A stretch of 64,000 bases of DNA from CAZYEI01 sp964646425 (GTDB lineage Bacteria; Bacillota_I; Bacilli_A; RFN20; JAISJY01): assembly GCA_964646425.1 (NCBI GenBank), contig CAZYEI010000001.1:1-64000 (forward strand), in the 5' to 3' direction. The notes under the pieces are model-generated. The model saw only the letters and a list, made by a program, of their open reading frames with translations. It had not been told where the DNA came from and made no database searches. Shown here piece by piece: positions 1 to 6,591 of the stretch. The position numbers and the translations under genes were made by a program. Position 1 is the first letter of the stretch, and each line of letters opens with the position of its first letter.

Positions 1-42
1 AGTATTTTTCATTTTTGGGAAATAGAAATTTTGTGTCGAATA

Positions 43-71
43 AAAGCACGAGTGAGTTGCGTTCGTGCTTT
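43..71 (-). terminator. hairpin after the 66-aa ORF
   Basis: A perfect 9-bp stem (43-51 with 63-71) with an 11-nt loop lies just past the stop of the minus-strand ORF at 79. Read on the minus strand it is followed by a short T-rich run, so it looks like a weak intrinsic terminator. The plus-strand reading is equally possible. Confidence 0.45.
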
Positions 72-78
72 CAGTAAA

Positions 79-279
79 CTAATCAAATTTTATATTGCTC
101 ATTATCGGAGAATTACTATCTTTCAAGCTATAATATTCTTGTGTTACTCTATTATAATATAGTTCTCGAAGAATATACACTTTATCGAAATATCTTGCTC
201 TTGTCGTATGAAAATTAAATGTAGAGATTATTACCTCTGTTTCATCTAAAATTCGTTTGACATGATTAGTTGCTTGCAA
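79..279 (-). CDS. unrecognised 66-aa ORF, possibly a gene fragment
   Basis: This open frame starts at a TTG inside the palindrome GTTGCTTGCAAC and ends just before a hairpin that could be its terminator. No Shine-Dalgarno sequence precedes the TTG. The protein is Tyr/Arg-rich (for example residues around TTRARYFDKVY) and I do not recognise its family. It lies head-to-head with the truncated recombinase, and both frames open at the same palindrome, which suggests that one or both are remnants joined at a rearrangement. It may not be expressed. Confidence 0.3.
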   Translation of the reverse strand: MQATNHVKRILDETEVIISTFNFHTTRARYFDKVYILRELYYNRVTQEYYSLKDSNSPIMSNIKFD

Positions 280-668
280 CTCTTGTAATAACTAAAGGAA
301 AGAAATCTCGTTATGTTTATTTTAGTGAAACAACACAAGGACTTTTAACAATTTTTAAAAATAACGCTAATATTAAATCTAAATATTTGTTTGTTTCTCC
401 AGTTACAAAAACAAAATATACTCAAGCAGGAATTGAGCAAATATTTAGAAGGATGAGAAAAAAATTGAATTTAGAATATGACTTTTCACCACATCGCTTA
501 CGACACTATTTAAGTTCAAAACTTTATAGTGCAGGTGCAGATTTACTTTTAATACAAAGGATTTTAGGACATTGTTCTCCTGAAGTAACACAGCGTTATA
601 TTCATACAAATTTAGAACAAGACATAAGTTCTTACGATAAATTTATGGATATAGTTAAAAACAAATAA
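270..668 (+). pseudogene. tyrosine recombinase, C-terminal catalytic remnant
   Basis: The 132 residues match the C-terminal half of XerC/phage-integrase tyrosine recombinases: a beta-strand lysine region (TKGKKSRYVYF), the HxxR box in PHRLRHYL, the LGH box in RILGHCSPEV and a likely nucleophile tyrosine in QRYIHTN. Family members are about 300 aa. The N-terminal DNA-binding domain and the first catalytic arginine are missing, and TAG at 267-269 closes the frame directly upstream of the TTG used here. No ribosome-binding site is visible. I read it as a truncated, probably inactive gene left by a rearrangement next to the tRNA cluster, a common integration neighbourhood. A contig-joining artefact is also possible. 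Confidence 0.75.
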
Positions 669-671
669 GCA

Positions 672-703
672 CAAAAAAAAGAGTGTACTGCAATACACTC
701 TTA
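672..703 (-). terminator. terminator of the tRNA operon
   Basis: An 8-bp stem AGAGTGTA/TACACTCT (680-687 with 694-701) is followed on the minus strand by eight T residues (672-679 complement), directly after tRNA-Phe. In the other direction it can also stop transcription from the recombinase remnant. Confidence 0.85.
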
Positions 704-712
704 ATTTATAAG

Positions 713-788
713 TGGTGGCCCAAGCCAGGATCGAACTGGCGACACAAGGATTTTCAGTCCTTTGCTCTACCAACTGAGCTATCGGGCC
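713..788 (-). tRNA. tRNA-Phe (GAA)
   Basis: A 76-nt cloverleaf with acceptor GGCCCGA paired to TTGGGCC, discriminator A and encoded CCA. The anticodon loop carries GAA. It is the last gene of the ten-tRNA operon. Confidence 0.97.
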
Positions 789-793
789 ATCAA

Positions 794-869
794 TGGCGGT
801 CTCGACGGGGATCGAACCCGCGGTCTTCTCCGTGACAGGGAGACATGTTAACCACTACACCACGAGACC
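794..869 (-). tRNA. tRNA-Asp (GTC)
   Basis: A 76-nt cloverleaf with acceptor GGTCTCG/CGAGACC, discriminator G, encoded CCA and anticodon GTC. Confidence 0.97.
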
Positions 870-871
870 GT

Positions 872-948
<77 letters not shown>

Positions 949-965
949 ACAACAAGATAAAATAA

Positions 966-1056
966 TGGCGGAGAAACGGGGATTCGAACCCCGGCTAGGC
1001 TTGCACCTACTGCTGGTTTTCAAGACCAGTCCCTTCAACCACTTGGGTATTTCTCC
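966..1056 (-). tRNA. tRNA-Ser (TGA)
   Basis: A 91-nt gene with the long variable arm expected of serine tRNA. Acceptor GGAGAAA/TTTCTCC, discriminator G, encoded CCA, anticodon TGA. Confidence 0.96.
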
Positions 1057-1085
1057 ATAAAATAATATAAATCTTAGCAAAAAAT

Positions 1086-1161
1086 TGGTGGACCCTGTAG
1101 GACTCGAACCTACAACCAACCGGTTATGAGCCGGGAGCTCTGACCATTGCGCTAAGGGTCC
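1086..1161 (-). tRNA. tRNA-Ile2 (CAT, lysidine-type)
   Basis: A 76-nt gene with anticodon CAT, acceptor GGACCCT/AGGGTCC and T arm GTAGGTTCGAGTCCTAC. This body resembles bacterial Ile2 tRNA, whose C34 is changed to lysidine by TilS, and not the initiator or elongator Met tRNAs on either side. Its position between Ser and Met fits the B. subtilis order Ala-Met-Ile-Ser-fMet. Confidence 0.88.
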
Positions 1162-1175
1162 ATACTTAACAAAAA

Positions 1176-1253
1176 TGGTAGCGGCGGGGGGACTTGAACC
1201 CTCGACCTGCCGGGTATGAACCGGCCGCTCTAAACCAACTGAGCTACACCGCC
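1176..1253 (-). tRNA. elongator tRNA-Met (CAT)
   Basis: A 78-nt gene with anticodon CAT. The acceptor GGCGGTG closes with a G-T first pair and discriminator A, as in the Bacillus elongator Met tRNA. CCA is encoded. Confidence 0.92.
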
Positions 1254-1261
1254 ATAATTAA

Positions 1262-1337
1262 TGGTGGAGGTTAGGGGGCTCGAACCCCTGACCCCCTGCG
1301 TGCAAGGCAAGTGCTCTCCCAACTGAGCTAAACCCCC
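1262..1337 (-). tRNA. tRNA-Ala (TGC)
   Basis: A 76-nt cloverleaf with acceptor GGGGGTT, anticodon loop CTTGCAC (TGC) and encoded CCA. Confidence 0.97.
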
Positions 1338-1343
1338 ACTAAA

Positions 1344-1420
<77 letters not shown>

Positions 1421-1441
1421 AAAGTTTCAAAAAAAATATAA

Positions 1442-1518
1442 TGGCGCGCCCAGAAGGAATCGAACCCTCAACCTCCAGATTCGTAGTCTGACACTCTATC
1501 CAGTTGCGCTATGGGCGC
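1442..1518 (-). tRNA. tRNA-Arg (ACG)
   Basis: A 77-nt cloverleaf with acceptor GCGCCCA/TGGGCGC, discriminator G, encoded CCA. The anticodon is ACG, normally edited to ICG by TadA. Confidence 0.97.
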
Positions 1519-1530
1519 GTGTGCTTAATA

Positions 1531-1559
1531 ATATTACCAAATATATTTGTTAAATGCAA
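1531..1559 (-). promoter_or_regulatory. possible internal promoter for the nine downstream tRNAs
   Basis: In the 79-nt gap between tRNA-Cys and tRNA-Arg the minus strand reads TTGCAT (1554-1559), a 17-nt spacer and TAATAT (1531-1536). This would let the Arg-to-Phe block be transcribed apart from tRNA-Cys. Confidence 0.5.
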
Positions 1560-1597
1560 GAACTTTTTTTAATTTTTTATATTACAGAGCACAAAAT

Positions 1598-1671
1598 TGG
1601 AGGTTCCTGCCGGGGTCGAACCGGCGCTCATTGAGTTGCAGTCAATTGCCTTACCACTTGGCTAAGGAACC
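1598..1671 (-). tRNA. tRNA-Cys (GCA)
   Basis: A 74-nt cloverleaf with acceptor GGTTCCT/AGGAACC, discriminator T, encoded CCA and anticodon GCA. It is the first gene of the operon, set apart from the others by a 79-nt gap. Confidence 0.97.
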
Positions 1672-1702
1672 ATCACATTACTTTTCCTTTAAAGGCTTGT
1701 TA

Positions 1703-1731
1703 ATTATAACAAATATCATTCTAATTTTCAA
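1703..1731 (-). promoter_or_regulatory. main promoter of the tRNA operon
   Basis: Minus strand: TTGAAA (1726-1731), 17-nt spacer, TATAAT (1703-1708) preceded by an extended TGT. Transcription would start near 1696, 25 nt before tRNA-Cys. The remainder of the 326-nt interval to rnjA holds only this and the divergent rnjA promoter. Confidence 0.8.
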
Positions 1732-1915
1732 CACCTTTTTCAAAATATTATATGATTTATTTATTTTTTTATTAATTGCTTTGTCAAATGTTTCAAACTA
1801 TTCGGATATTTTTCTATTTATTAAAAATAAATTTACATATTTTTAGTAAATAATCTATTTTATTTATTACATATAACAAATTCATTAAAATTATTATTTT
1901 TTATTTTTACCAGTG

Positions 1916-1944
1916 TTGAAAGATATTTTATGACATGTTATAAT
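1916..1944 (+). promoter_or_regulatory. promoter of rnjA-maf
   Basis: TTGAAA (1916-1921), 17-nt spacer and TATAAT (1939-1944) with an extended TGT just before the -10. The first gene starts about 50 nt downstream, after the ribosome-binding site AAGGAGAGG. Confidence 0.8.
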
Positions 1945-1997
1945 TAAAATGCTTTATTTAATATATATTTTGATAATACACGTAAGGAGAGGATATT

Positions 1998-3695
1998 ATG
2001 CAAGTTTCAATTTTTGATGAAACTTCTGTATTTGCATTAGGTGGATTAGGTGAAATCGGAAAAAACACTTATTGCATTGAAGAAAAAGATAGTATAATAA
2101 TTATTGATGCAGGAGTAAAATTTCCAGAAGAAGATTTACCTGGAATTGATTATGTTATTCCTGATTATACATATTTAGCTAGAAATCAATATAAAATAAA
2201 AGCTCTTTTAATCACACATGGTCATGAAGACCATATAGGTGGAATTCCATTTTTACTACAAAAAATTAGAATTCCTATTATTTATGCACCTAGATTAGCG
2301 GCAGCTTTAATTAAAAATAAATTGGAAGAAGCAAGAATTAAAGAAAAAGTTAGAATTGTCGAAATTGACGGAAACAGTCATTTAGATTTAAAACCTTTTG
2401 AAATTGATTTCGTTAATATGACACATTCTATTCCTGATGCCTTAGGAATGAGAATAAAAACAAGTAATGGTAACATTTTTACAACTGGTGATTTTAAAAT
2501 CGACTTAACTCCTGTCGGTGATGATATTGATTTTGCTAAATTAACTCGTTTTGGTGATGAAGGAATCACATTAATGATGGCTGATTCAACAAATGCCGAA
2601 ATCCCCGGTTCTTCATTAAGTGAACGTGCCGTTGTTAATTCGATTCATGAAATTTTTAGAAATACTCCTGGAAGACTAATTATTGCAACATTTGCCTCAA
2701 ACTTATATCGTATCCAGCAAATTGTTGAAACTGCCGTTAAATTTAAAAGAAGAATTGTTATTGTAGGACGCTCAATGGAAAAAACAATTATGATTGGCCG
2801 TCAATTTGGTTATATCAATTGTCCTGATTCTTTTATTCTTACTCCAGATTTTATTAAAAATTATCGTCCTGAGGAACTTTTAATTCTATGTACAGGATCG
2901 CAAGGTGAACCAATGGCTGCTCTTTCTCGTATTGCTAATGGTTCACATAAATATTTGAATATTTTTCCAGGTGATACTGTAGTTTTTTCATCAAGTCCAA
3001 TACCAGGTAATGCTTCAAGTGTTAATCGTACAATTAATATGCTTACAAGAAGTGGAGCCAATGTTTTAACAAATTCAGTTTTTACAAATCTTCATGCTTC
3101 AGGACATGCTGATAAAGAAGATTTAAAATTAATGCTTAAATTATTAAGACCTAACTATTTTATGCCTGTTCATGGTGAATATCGTATGTTAAAACTTCAT
3201 GCAGAACTTGCTCATAGTGTCGGTGTAGATAAAAATAAAACATTTATTTTAGAAAATGGTGATACTTTACATTTAAATAATGGTAAAGTTCGCCAAGGAA
3301 GAAGAATAGAAACAGACTCTATTTTTGTTGATGGTAACGATATAAGCGGACTTTCAACAGCCGTTTTAAAAGACCGCCAAATATTAGCTGCTGATGGAAT
3401 ATGTGCTGTTGTAATTTCAATGAATTCACGAACAAATTTATTAGATTGTATGCCAAATATAATAAATCGTGGTTTTGTTTTCCGAAACACTAAAGATGAA
3501 ACTAAAGAAGATTGTCAAAAATTAGTTAATGATGAATTAACTGAATTATTAAAGCATAAAACTACATTTTCTGAAATTAAAAATTTAGTACGTTCTACTG
3601 TGTCTACATTTATTTTTTCAACAACACATAGAAGTCCAATGGTAATTCCTGTTATTTTAAATCGTCGAGAAGAAACAAACGGAGTAGAAGAATGA
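1998..3695 (+). CDS. rnjA: ribonuclease J
   Basis: Metallo-beta-lactamase/beta-CASP ribonuclease of the RNase J family, which degrades and matures mRNA and rRNA in Firmicutes. The zinc motif HGHEDH is at residues 74-79, followed by IGGIPFL; a further metal or catalytic His-rich region (ASGHADKEDL) is near residue 370, and MPVHGEYRML follows. The length of 565 aa is normal for the family (about 555). The start is ATG after AAGGAGAGG. The stop TGA overlaps the ATG of maf by 4 nt, so the two genes are translationally coupled. That TGA also shows that UGA is a stop codon in this organism. Confidence 0.95.
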   Translation: MQVSIFDETSVFALGGLGEIGKNTYCIEEKDSIIIIDAGVKFPEEDLPGIDYVIPDYTYLARNQYKIKALLITHGHEDHIGGIPFLLQKIRIPIIYAPRLAAALIKNKLEEARIKEKVRIVEIDGNSHLDLKPFEIDFVNMTHSIPDALGMRIKTSNGNIFTTGDFKIDLTPVGDDIDFAKLTRFGDEGITLMMADSTNAEIPGSSLSERAVVNSIHEIFRNTPGRLIIATFASNLYRIQQIVETAVKFKRRIVIVGRSMEKTIMIGRQFGYINCPDSFILTPDFIKNYRPEELLILCTGSQGEPMAALSRIANGSHKYLNIFPGDTVVFSSSPIPGNASSVNRTINMLTRSGANVLTNSVFTNLHASGHADKEDLKLMLKLLRPNYFMPVHGEYRMLKLHAELAHSVGVDKNKTFILENGDTLHLNNGKVRQGRRIETDSIFVDGNDISGLSTAVLKDRQILAADGICAVVISMNSRTNLLDCMPNIINRGFVFRNTKDETKEDCQKLVNDELTELLKHKTTFSEIKNLVRSTVSTFIFSTTHRSPMVIPVILNRREETNGVEE

Positions 3696-4246
3696 TTATT
3701 TTAGCTAGCAAATCTCCGAGAAGAATTGAATTAATGAATTCGCTTGGATTTGAATTTAAAATTGAAGTAAGTAAAATCGATGAATCTTCATTTCATTTTG
3801 ATAATCCTTTTAAACTAAATCAAACCTTAGCTTTAGAAAAGGCCAAGGCTATTGTCAAAAAATATTCTAGTGATATTGTTATTGGTTCAGATACAATTGT
3901 AACCTTAAATAATGAAATATTAGGAAAGCCTAAAGATAAAAACGATGCTATGATGATGTTAAAAAAATTAAGTGGCAAAACCCATGAAGTTGTAACCTCT
4001 ATTGCTATTATTAAAAATAAAGAAATTATCCAAGATACTTCAATATCAAAAGTAACATTTTATGAAATGTCAAAAAAAGAAATTGAAGATTATCTTAATA
4101 CAAATGAACCATATGATAAAGCCGGTGGATATGCAATTCAAGGTAGTTTTGGAAAAAAATTTATAAAAAATATTGAAGGCGATTATTATGCGATCATGGG
4201 ACTTCCTATCGCTAAAGTATATCATTACCTAAAAAATTTATTGTAG
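3692..4246 (+). CDS. maf: Maf-like nucleotide pyrophosphatase
   Basis: A 184-aa Maf/HAM1-fold protein, a house-cleaning pyrophosphatase acting on modified or non-canonical nucleoside triphosphates. It begins ILASKSPRRIELMNSLG, the family's SxRR signature, and carries SDTIVTLNNEILGKP near residue 68 and the YDKAGGYAIQG signature near residue 141. The length is typical. It overlaps the rnjA stop (ATGA) and uses GGAG inside the end of rnjA as ribosome-binding site. The transcript probably ends at the hairpin at 4259-4297. Confidence 0.93.
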   Translation: MIILASKSPRRIELMNSLGFEFKIEVSKIDESSFHFDNPFKLNQTLALEKAKAIVKKYSSDIVIGSDTIVTLNNEILGKPKDKNDAMMMLKKLSGKTHEVVTSIAIIKNKEIIQDTSISKVTFYEMSKKEIEDYLNTNEPYDKAGGYAIQGSFGKKFIKNIEGDYYAIMGLPIAKVYHYLKNLL

Positions 4247-4258
4247 CAAAAAAATTTA

Positions 4259-4297
4259 AACCTCATATACTTAATTGAAAGTATAGGAGGTTTTTTT
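4259..4297 (+). terminator. terminator hairpin that contains the next gene's ribosome-binding site
   Basis: A 14-bp stem with one mismatch (4259-4272 with 4279-4292) and a 6-nt loop is followed by seven T residues (4291-4297). The 3' arm holds GGAGG at 4286-4290, and the ATG of the following ORF comes directly after the T run at 4298. The same element can therefore end rnjA-maf transcription or, in a transcript that reads through, hide the start site. Confidence 0.85.
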
Positions 4298-4660
4298 ATG
4301 AAAAATACCAGTTTTAGTCCTTTATCTTCTTATTCTATTGACACTAATTTTAACTATCCATTTTACTATCCATATTTTAATAGCCCCATTCCTTATATTC
4401 CAAATAACATAGACTCAACTCATGATAGTGAGGAAAGATTAGTGCCATTTGTCGGTGGTGCTATTCTTGGTGGCCTTGCGGGAAATGCTTTATCACGTCC
4501 AAATTACGCATATGGATATGGACCATACACTTATAATTATATGACACCTTACTATCCATATTATCCAAATGGAACATATTATAGTTATGGTGGAGGCTAT
4601 CTTCCATCTACATACAACAATTATTATTATCGCAATCAAACACCAAGAAATTTAAGATAA
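4298..4660 (+). CDS. Tyr/Pro/Gly-rich small protein with glycine-zipper segment
   Basis: A 120-aa protein with no recognised enzymatic family. A central segment near residues 49-65 (ERLVPFVGGAILGGLAGNAL) is a glycine-zipper-like hydrophobic stretch. It is flanked by N- and C-terminal regions rich in Tyr, Pro, Asn and Gly, as seen in small Firmicutes surface or coat-associated proteins. There is no signal peptide. The GGAGG ribosome-binding site lies 8 nt before ATG but inside a terminator stem, which suggests structure-dependent expression. No separate promoter is obvious, so it is probably expressed by readthrough from maf or from an unseen promoter. A terminator follows. Confidence 0.7.
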   Translation: MKNTSFSPLSSYSIDTNFNYPFYYPYFNSPIPYIPNNIDSTHDSEERLVPFVGGAILGGLAGNALSRPNYAYGYGPYTYNYMTPYYPYYPNGTYYSYGGGYLPSTYNNYYYRNQTPRNLR

Positions 4661-4663
4661 AAG

Positions 4664-4692
4664 AAAAAGTTCAAATTTATTTGAACTTTTTT
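4664..4692. terminator. bidirectional terminator between the 120-aa gene and metK
   Basis: AAAAAGTTCAAAT/TTTGAACTTTTTT forms a stem with an A run on one side and a T run on the other. It lies between convergent genes and can serve both. Confidence 0.85.
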
Positions 4693-4716
4693 CTTAAATA
4701 TAAAATATAGTAAAAA

Positions 4717-5856
4717 CTATTTATATGCTTTTAATTTTTCAACATAGTCTAATCTTTCCCATGTTAAATCTAAATCAAGACGTCCAAAATGTCCATGAGA
4801 ACCAAGTTTTGCATAAATTGGTTTACGTAATTCTAAACGATTGATAATTCCATTAGGAGTTAAATCAAACAAATCTTTAATTGCTGTTAAAATAACATCT
4901 TTTTCAACATGTTCTGTATTAAAAGTTTCTACCATTATTGAAATAGGCTCTGCTTGTCCAATTGCATAAGATAATTGAATTTCACATTTATCTGCAAGCC
5001 CAGCAGCTACAATATTTTTAGCAATATGGCGTGCAGCATAAGCAGCACTCCTATCAACTTTAGTACAATCTTTTCCAGAAAATGCGCCTCCGCCATGACG
5101 TGCACTTCCACCATATGTATCTACAATTATTTTTCTACCGGTTAAACCTACATCTCCTTCAGGTCCACCAGTTACAAATCTACCAGTTGGATTAATTAAT
5201 ACTTTAAAATCATCATTTAATTTATATTCATAAGCAACAGGTTTCATAATATTATCGACAATATACTTTTTAAACTCTAGTTCATTAAAATCATCATCGT
5301 GTTGAATTGACATTAATATTGTATGAATTTTAGGATTTTTTTCATCTGTATAATCAATTGTAACTTGAGATTTCATATCTGGTCTAGCCCACTTAAATTC
5401 GCCAGTTTTACGTAATTTTGTAGCTCTTTCAATCAATCTATTTGCTAAAAAGATTGCCAATGGCATATAAGCTTCTGTTTCATTTGTAGCATAGCCAAAC
5501 ATAATTCCTTGATCGCCAGCACCACCAACATCAACACCCATTGAAATATCTAATGATTGTTTTTTAATAATAACTTTTATTTCACAAGTTTTAGCATCCA
5601 TACCATATGCTAAATTTGTATAACCAATATCAGAAATTGTTTTACGAGCCACCGCTTCAAAATCAACTTTAGCTCTAGTTGTAATTTCTCCACCAATTAT
5701 TAATAAATTAGTAGAAGCATAACATTCACATGCTACACGAGAATATGGATCTTGAGCTAAGCAAGCATCAAGTATAGCATCACTTACCATATCACATAAT
5801 TTATCAGGATGTCCCATTGAAACAGATTCTGATGTAAATAAATGCAAATTTTTCAT
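4717..5856 (-). CDS. metK: S-adenosylmethionine synthetase
   Basis: Methionine adenosyltransferase makes SAM from methionine and ATP. The 379-aa protein has the N-terminal FTSESVSMGHPDKLCD motif, the GVDVGGAGDQGIMFGYA motif near residue 115 and the P-loop-like GGSARHGGGAFSGKDCTKVDRS near residue 255, with normal family length. I chose the ATG at 5856 over an upstream GTG because a GGAG lies 8 nt before it. The gene is alone in its transcript, has an S-box SAM riboswitch in its leader and a perfect sigma-A promoter. SAM therefore probably represses its own synthesis. Confidence 0.97.
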   Translation of the reverse strand: MKNLHLFTSESVSMGHPDKLCDMVSDAILDACLAQDPYSRVACECYASTNLLIIGGEITTRAKVDFEAVARKTISDIGYTNLAYGMDAKTCEIKVIIKKQSLDISMGVDVGGAGDQGIMFGYATNETEAYMPLAIFLANRLIERATKLRKTGEFKWARPDMKSQVTIDYTDEKNPKIHTILMSIQHDDDFNELEFKKYIVDNIMKPVAYEYKLNDDFKVLINPTGRFVTGGPEGDVGLTGRKIIVDTYGGSARHGGGAFSGKDCTKVDRSAAYAARHIAKNIVAAGLADKCEIQLSYAIGQAEPISIMVETFNTEHVEKDVILTAIKDLFDLTPNGIINRLELRKPIYAKLGSHGHFGRLDLDLTWERLDYVEKLKAYK

Positions 5857-5884
5857 TACTACCACTCCACTCCTTTAAAAACAA

Positions 5885-6042
5885 AAAACTTCCCAAGAAG
5901 GAAGTAGTAATAATAATATTTACGACTTCTTCTTATTGTTCAGATAATGATATCTGCTGGGGATAAAGCACCTTTAATCCTTTTTTGATTGGGTTGCTAC
6001 CACATTATCGATTCCCTCAATCTAGTGGTTCTTAATAAGAGA
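5885..6042 (-). ncRNA. SAM-I (S-box) riboswitch with terminator
   Basis: Read on the minus strand, the leader begins CTCTTATTAAGA (P1), then has GAGGGAAT, TAGCAACC, AAAGGTGCT, AGCAGAT...ATCTGA and closes with AATAAGAAG (P1'), in S-box order. An intrinsic terminator ACTTCC/GGAAGT with a T run follows (5883-5905) before the metK ribosome-binding site. The AAGAAG of P1' can pair with the CTTCTT side of the terminator as an anti-terminator. P2/P3 differ somewhat from the textbook sequence, so the exact subclass (SAM-I or I/IV) should be tested with a covariance model. Confidence 0.9.
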
Positions 6043-6051
6043 TGTTTTTTG

Positions 6052-6225
6052 TTAATTCTTATTTGCCTTATTATTATACTCATCAATATTTTTATTGTCA
6101 ACACTTAAATACATTTTTAATTCTTCCTTTTCTAATCCTGATATCTTACTCACCAAATCTTCTTCCATTCCCATTTCATAAAATATTTTTGCTAATTCTA
6201 TTTGTCTTCTTTTCCTATTTTTCAT
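6052..6225 (-). CDS. 57-aa basic small protein, unknown
   Basis: An uninterrupted ATG-to-TAA frame encodes a charged, helical-looking peptide that begins MKNRKRRQIELAKIFYEMGM, then runs on through VSKISGLEKEELKMYL. The pattern (short helix, glycine, leucine-rich helix) resembles the small helix-turn-helix-like tails of Rpn/PD-(D/E)XK family proteins, but I cannot assign it. A GGGTGAG about 8 nt upstream may serve as ribosome-binding site. Its 3' third contains the complete metK promoter, so its transcript would run into the riboswitch. It could be a remnant of a longer gene. Confidence 0.5.
   Translation of the reverse strand: MKNRKRRQIELAKIFYEMGMEEDLVSKISGLEKEELKMYLSVDNKNIDEYNNKANKN
6073..6101 (-). 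promoter_or_regulatory. metK promoter
   Basis: Minus strand: TTGACA (6096-6101), 17-nt spacer, TATAAT (6073-6078), a perfect consensus. The start would be near 6066, about 25 nt before the S-box aptamer. Confidence 0.9.
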
Positions 6226-6271
6226 TTATTACTCACCCAATAATATTATGGGAAAAAAATCAAAATTTAAA

Positions 6272-6300
6272 CAAAAAAGTATCTAAATATCTTAGATACC
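6272..6300 (-). terminator. terminator overlapping the end of the TSCPD gene
   Basis: GTATCTAA/TTAGATAC stem followed by TTTTTT on the minus strand. The TAA stop of the upstream gene lies in the 5' arm. Confidence 0.85.
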
Positions 6301-6537
6301 TTTCATTGCTTTAGCTAATTGATCAGGACAAGAGGTTTGCTTAAACCCACATTTAATGCCTTCAAGAACTTTTGCTACCTGTTCCTTATCCATTCCTTCT
6401 ACTAATGCAGCAATTCCTTTTAAATTGCCATTGCAACCACCAACAAAGATAACATTATGTACTTTGTTGTTTTCATCTAAATCAAAAGATATTTCTCTTG
6501 AACATGTTCCTTGTGTTTTATATTGAATATGTTTCAT
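6292..6537 (-). CDS. TSCPD domain-containing protein
   Basis: An 81-aa protein of the small TSCPD family, named for the C-terminal TSCPDQLA motif seen here at residues 68-75. Other conserved cysteines are in TCSREI (residue 12), VGGCNGN (near 35) and GIKCGFK (near 62), an arrangement suggesting metal or nucleotide binding. The same domain occurs at the end of B12-dependent ribonucleotide reductases, but the free-standing form has no firm function. It lies last in the run flavoprotein, membrane protein, TSCPD, with GGGAGG before its start and a terminator at its end. Confidence 0.88.
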   Translation of the reverse strand: MKHIQYKTQGTCSREISFDLDENNKVHNVIFVGGCNGNLKGIAALVEGMDKEQVAKVLEGIKCGFKQTSCPDQLAKAMKGI

Positions 6538-6591
6538 AATAAAATACCACCCTCCCTATCTATTTTATCAAATATTAATAAAGAAATAAAG

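Noticed and set aside
1..668. Phase-variable hsdS inversion system next to a recombinase
   Set aside because: The recombinase is truncated and the adjacent ORF has no recognisable specificity-subunit repeats. Only a 12-bp palindrome is present.
1547..1846. Plus-strand 99-aa open frame
   Set aside because: It runs antisense through tRNA-Cys and across the tRNA operon promoter, and has no ribosome-binding site.
1998..4246. UGA = Trp recoding, as in Mycoplasma
   Set aside because: rnjA ends in TGA exactly where maf starts with ATGA, and Trp codons are TGG. The standard code fits.
6042..6314. Plus-strand 90-aa hydrophobic open frame
   Set aside because: It is antisense to the metK promoter, the 57-aa minus-strand ORF and the TSCPD terminator. 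Its composition is only that of A/T-rich sequence.
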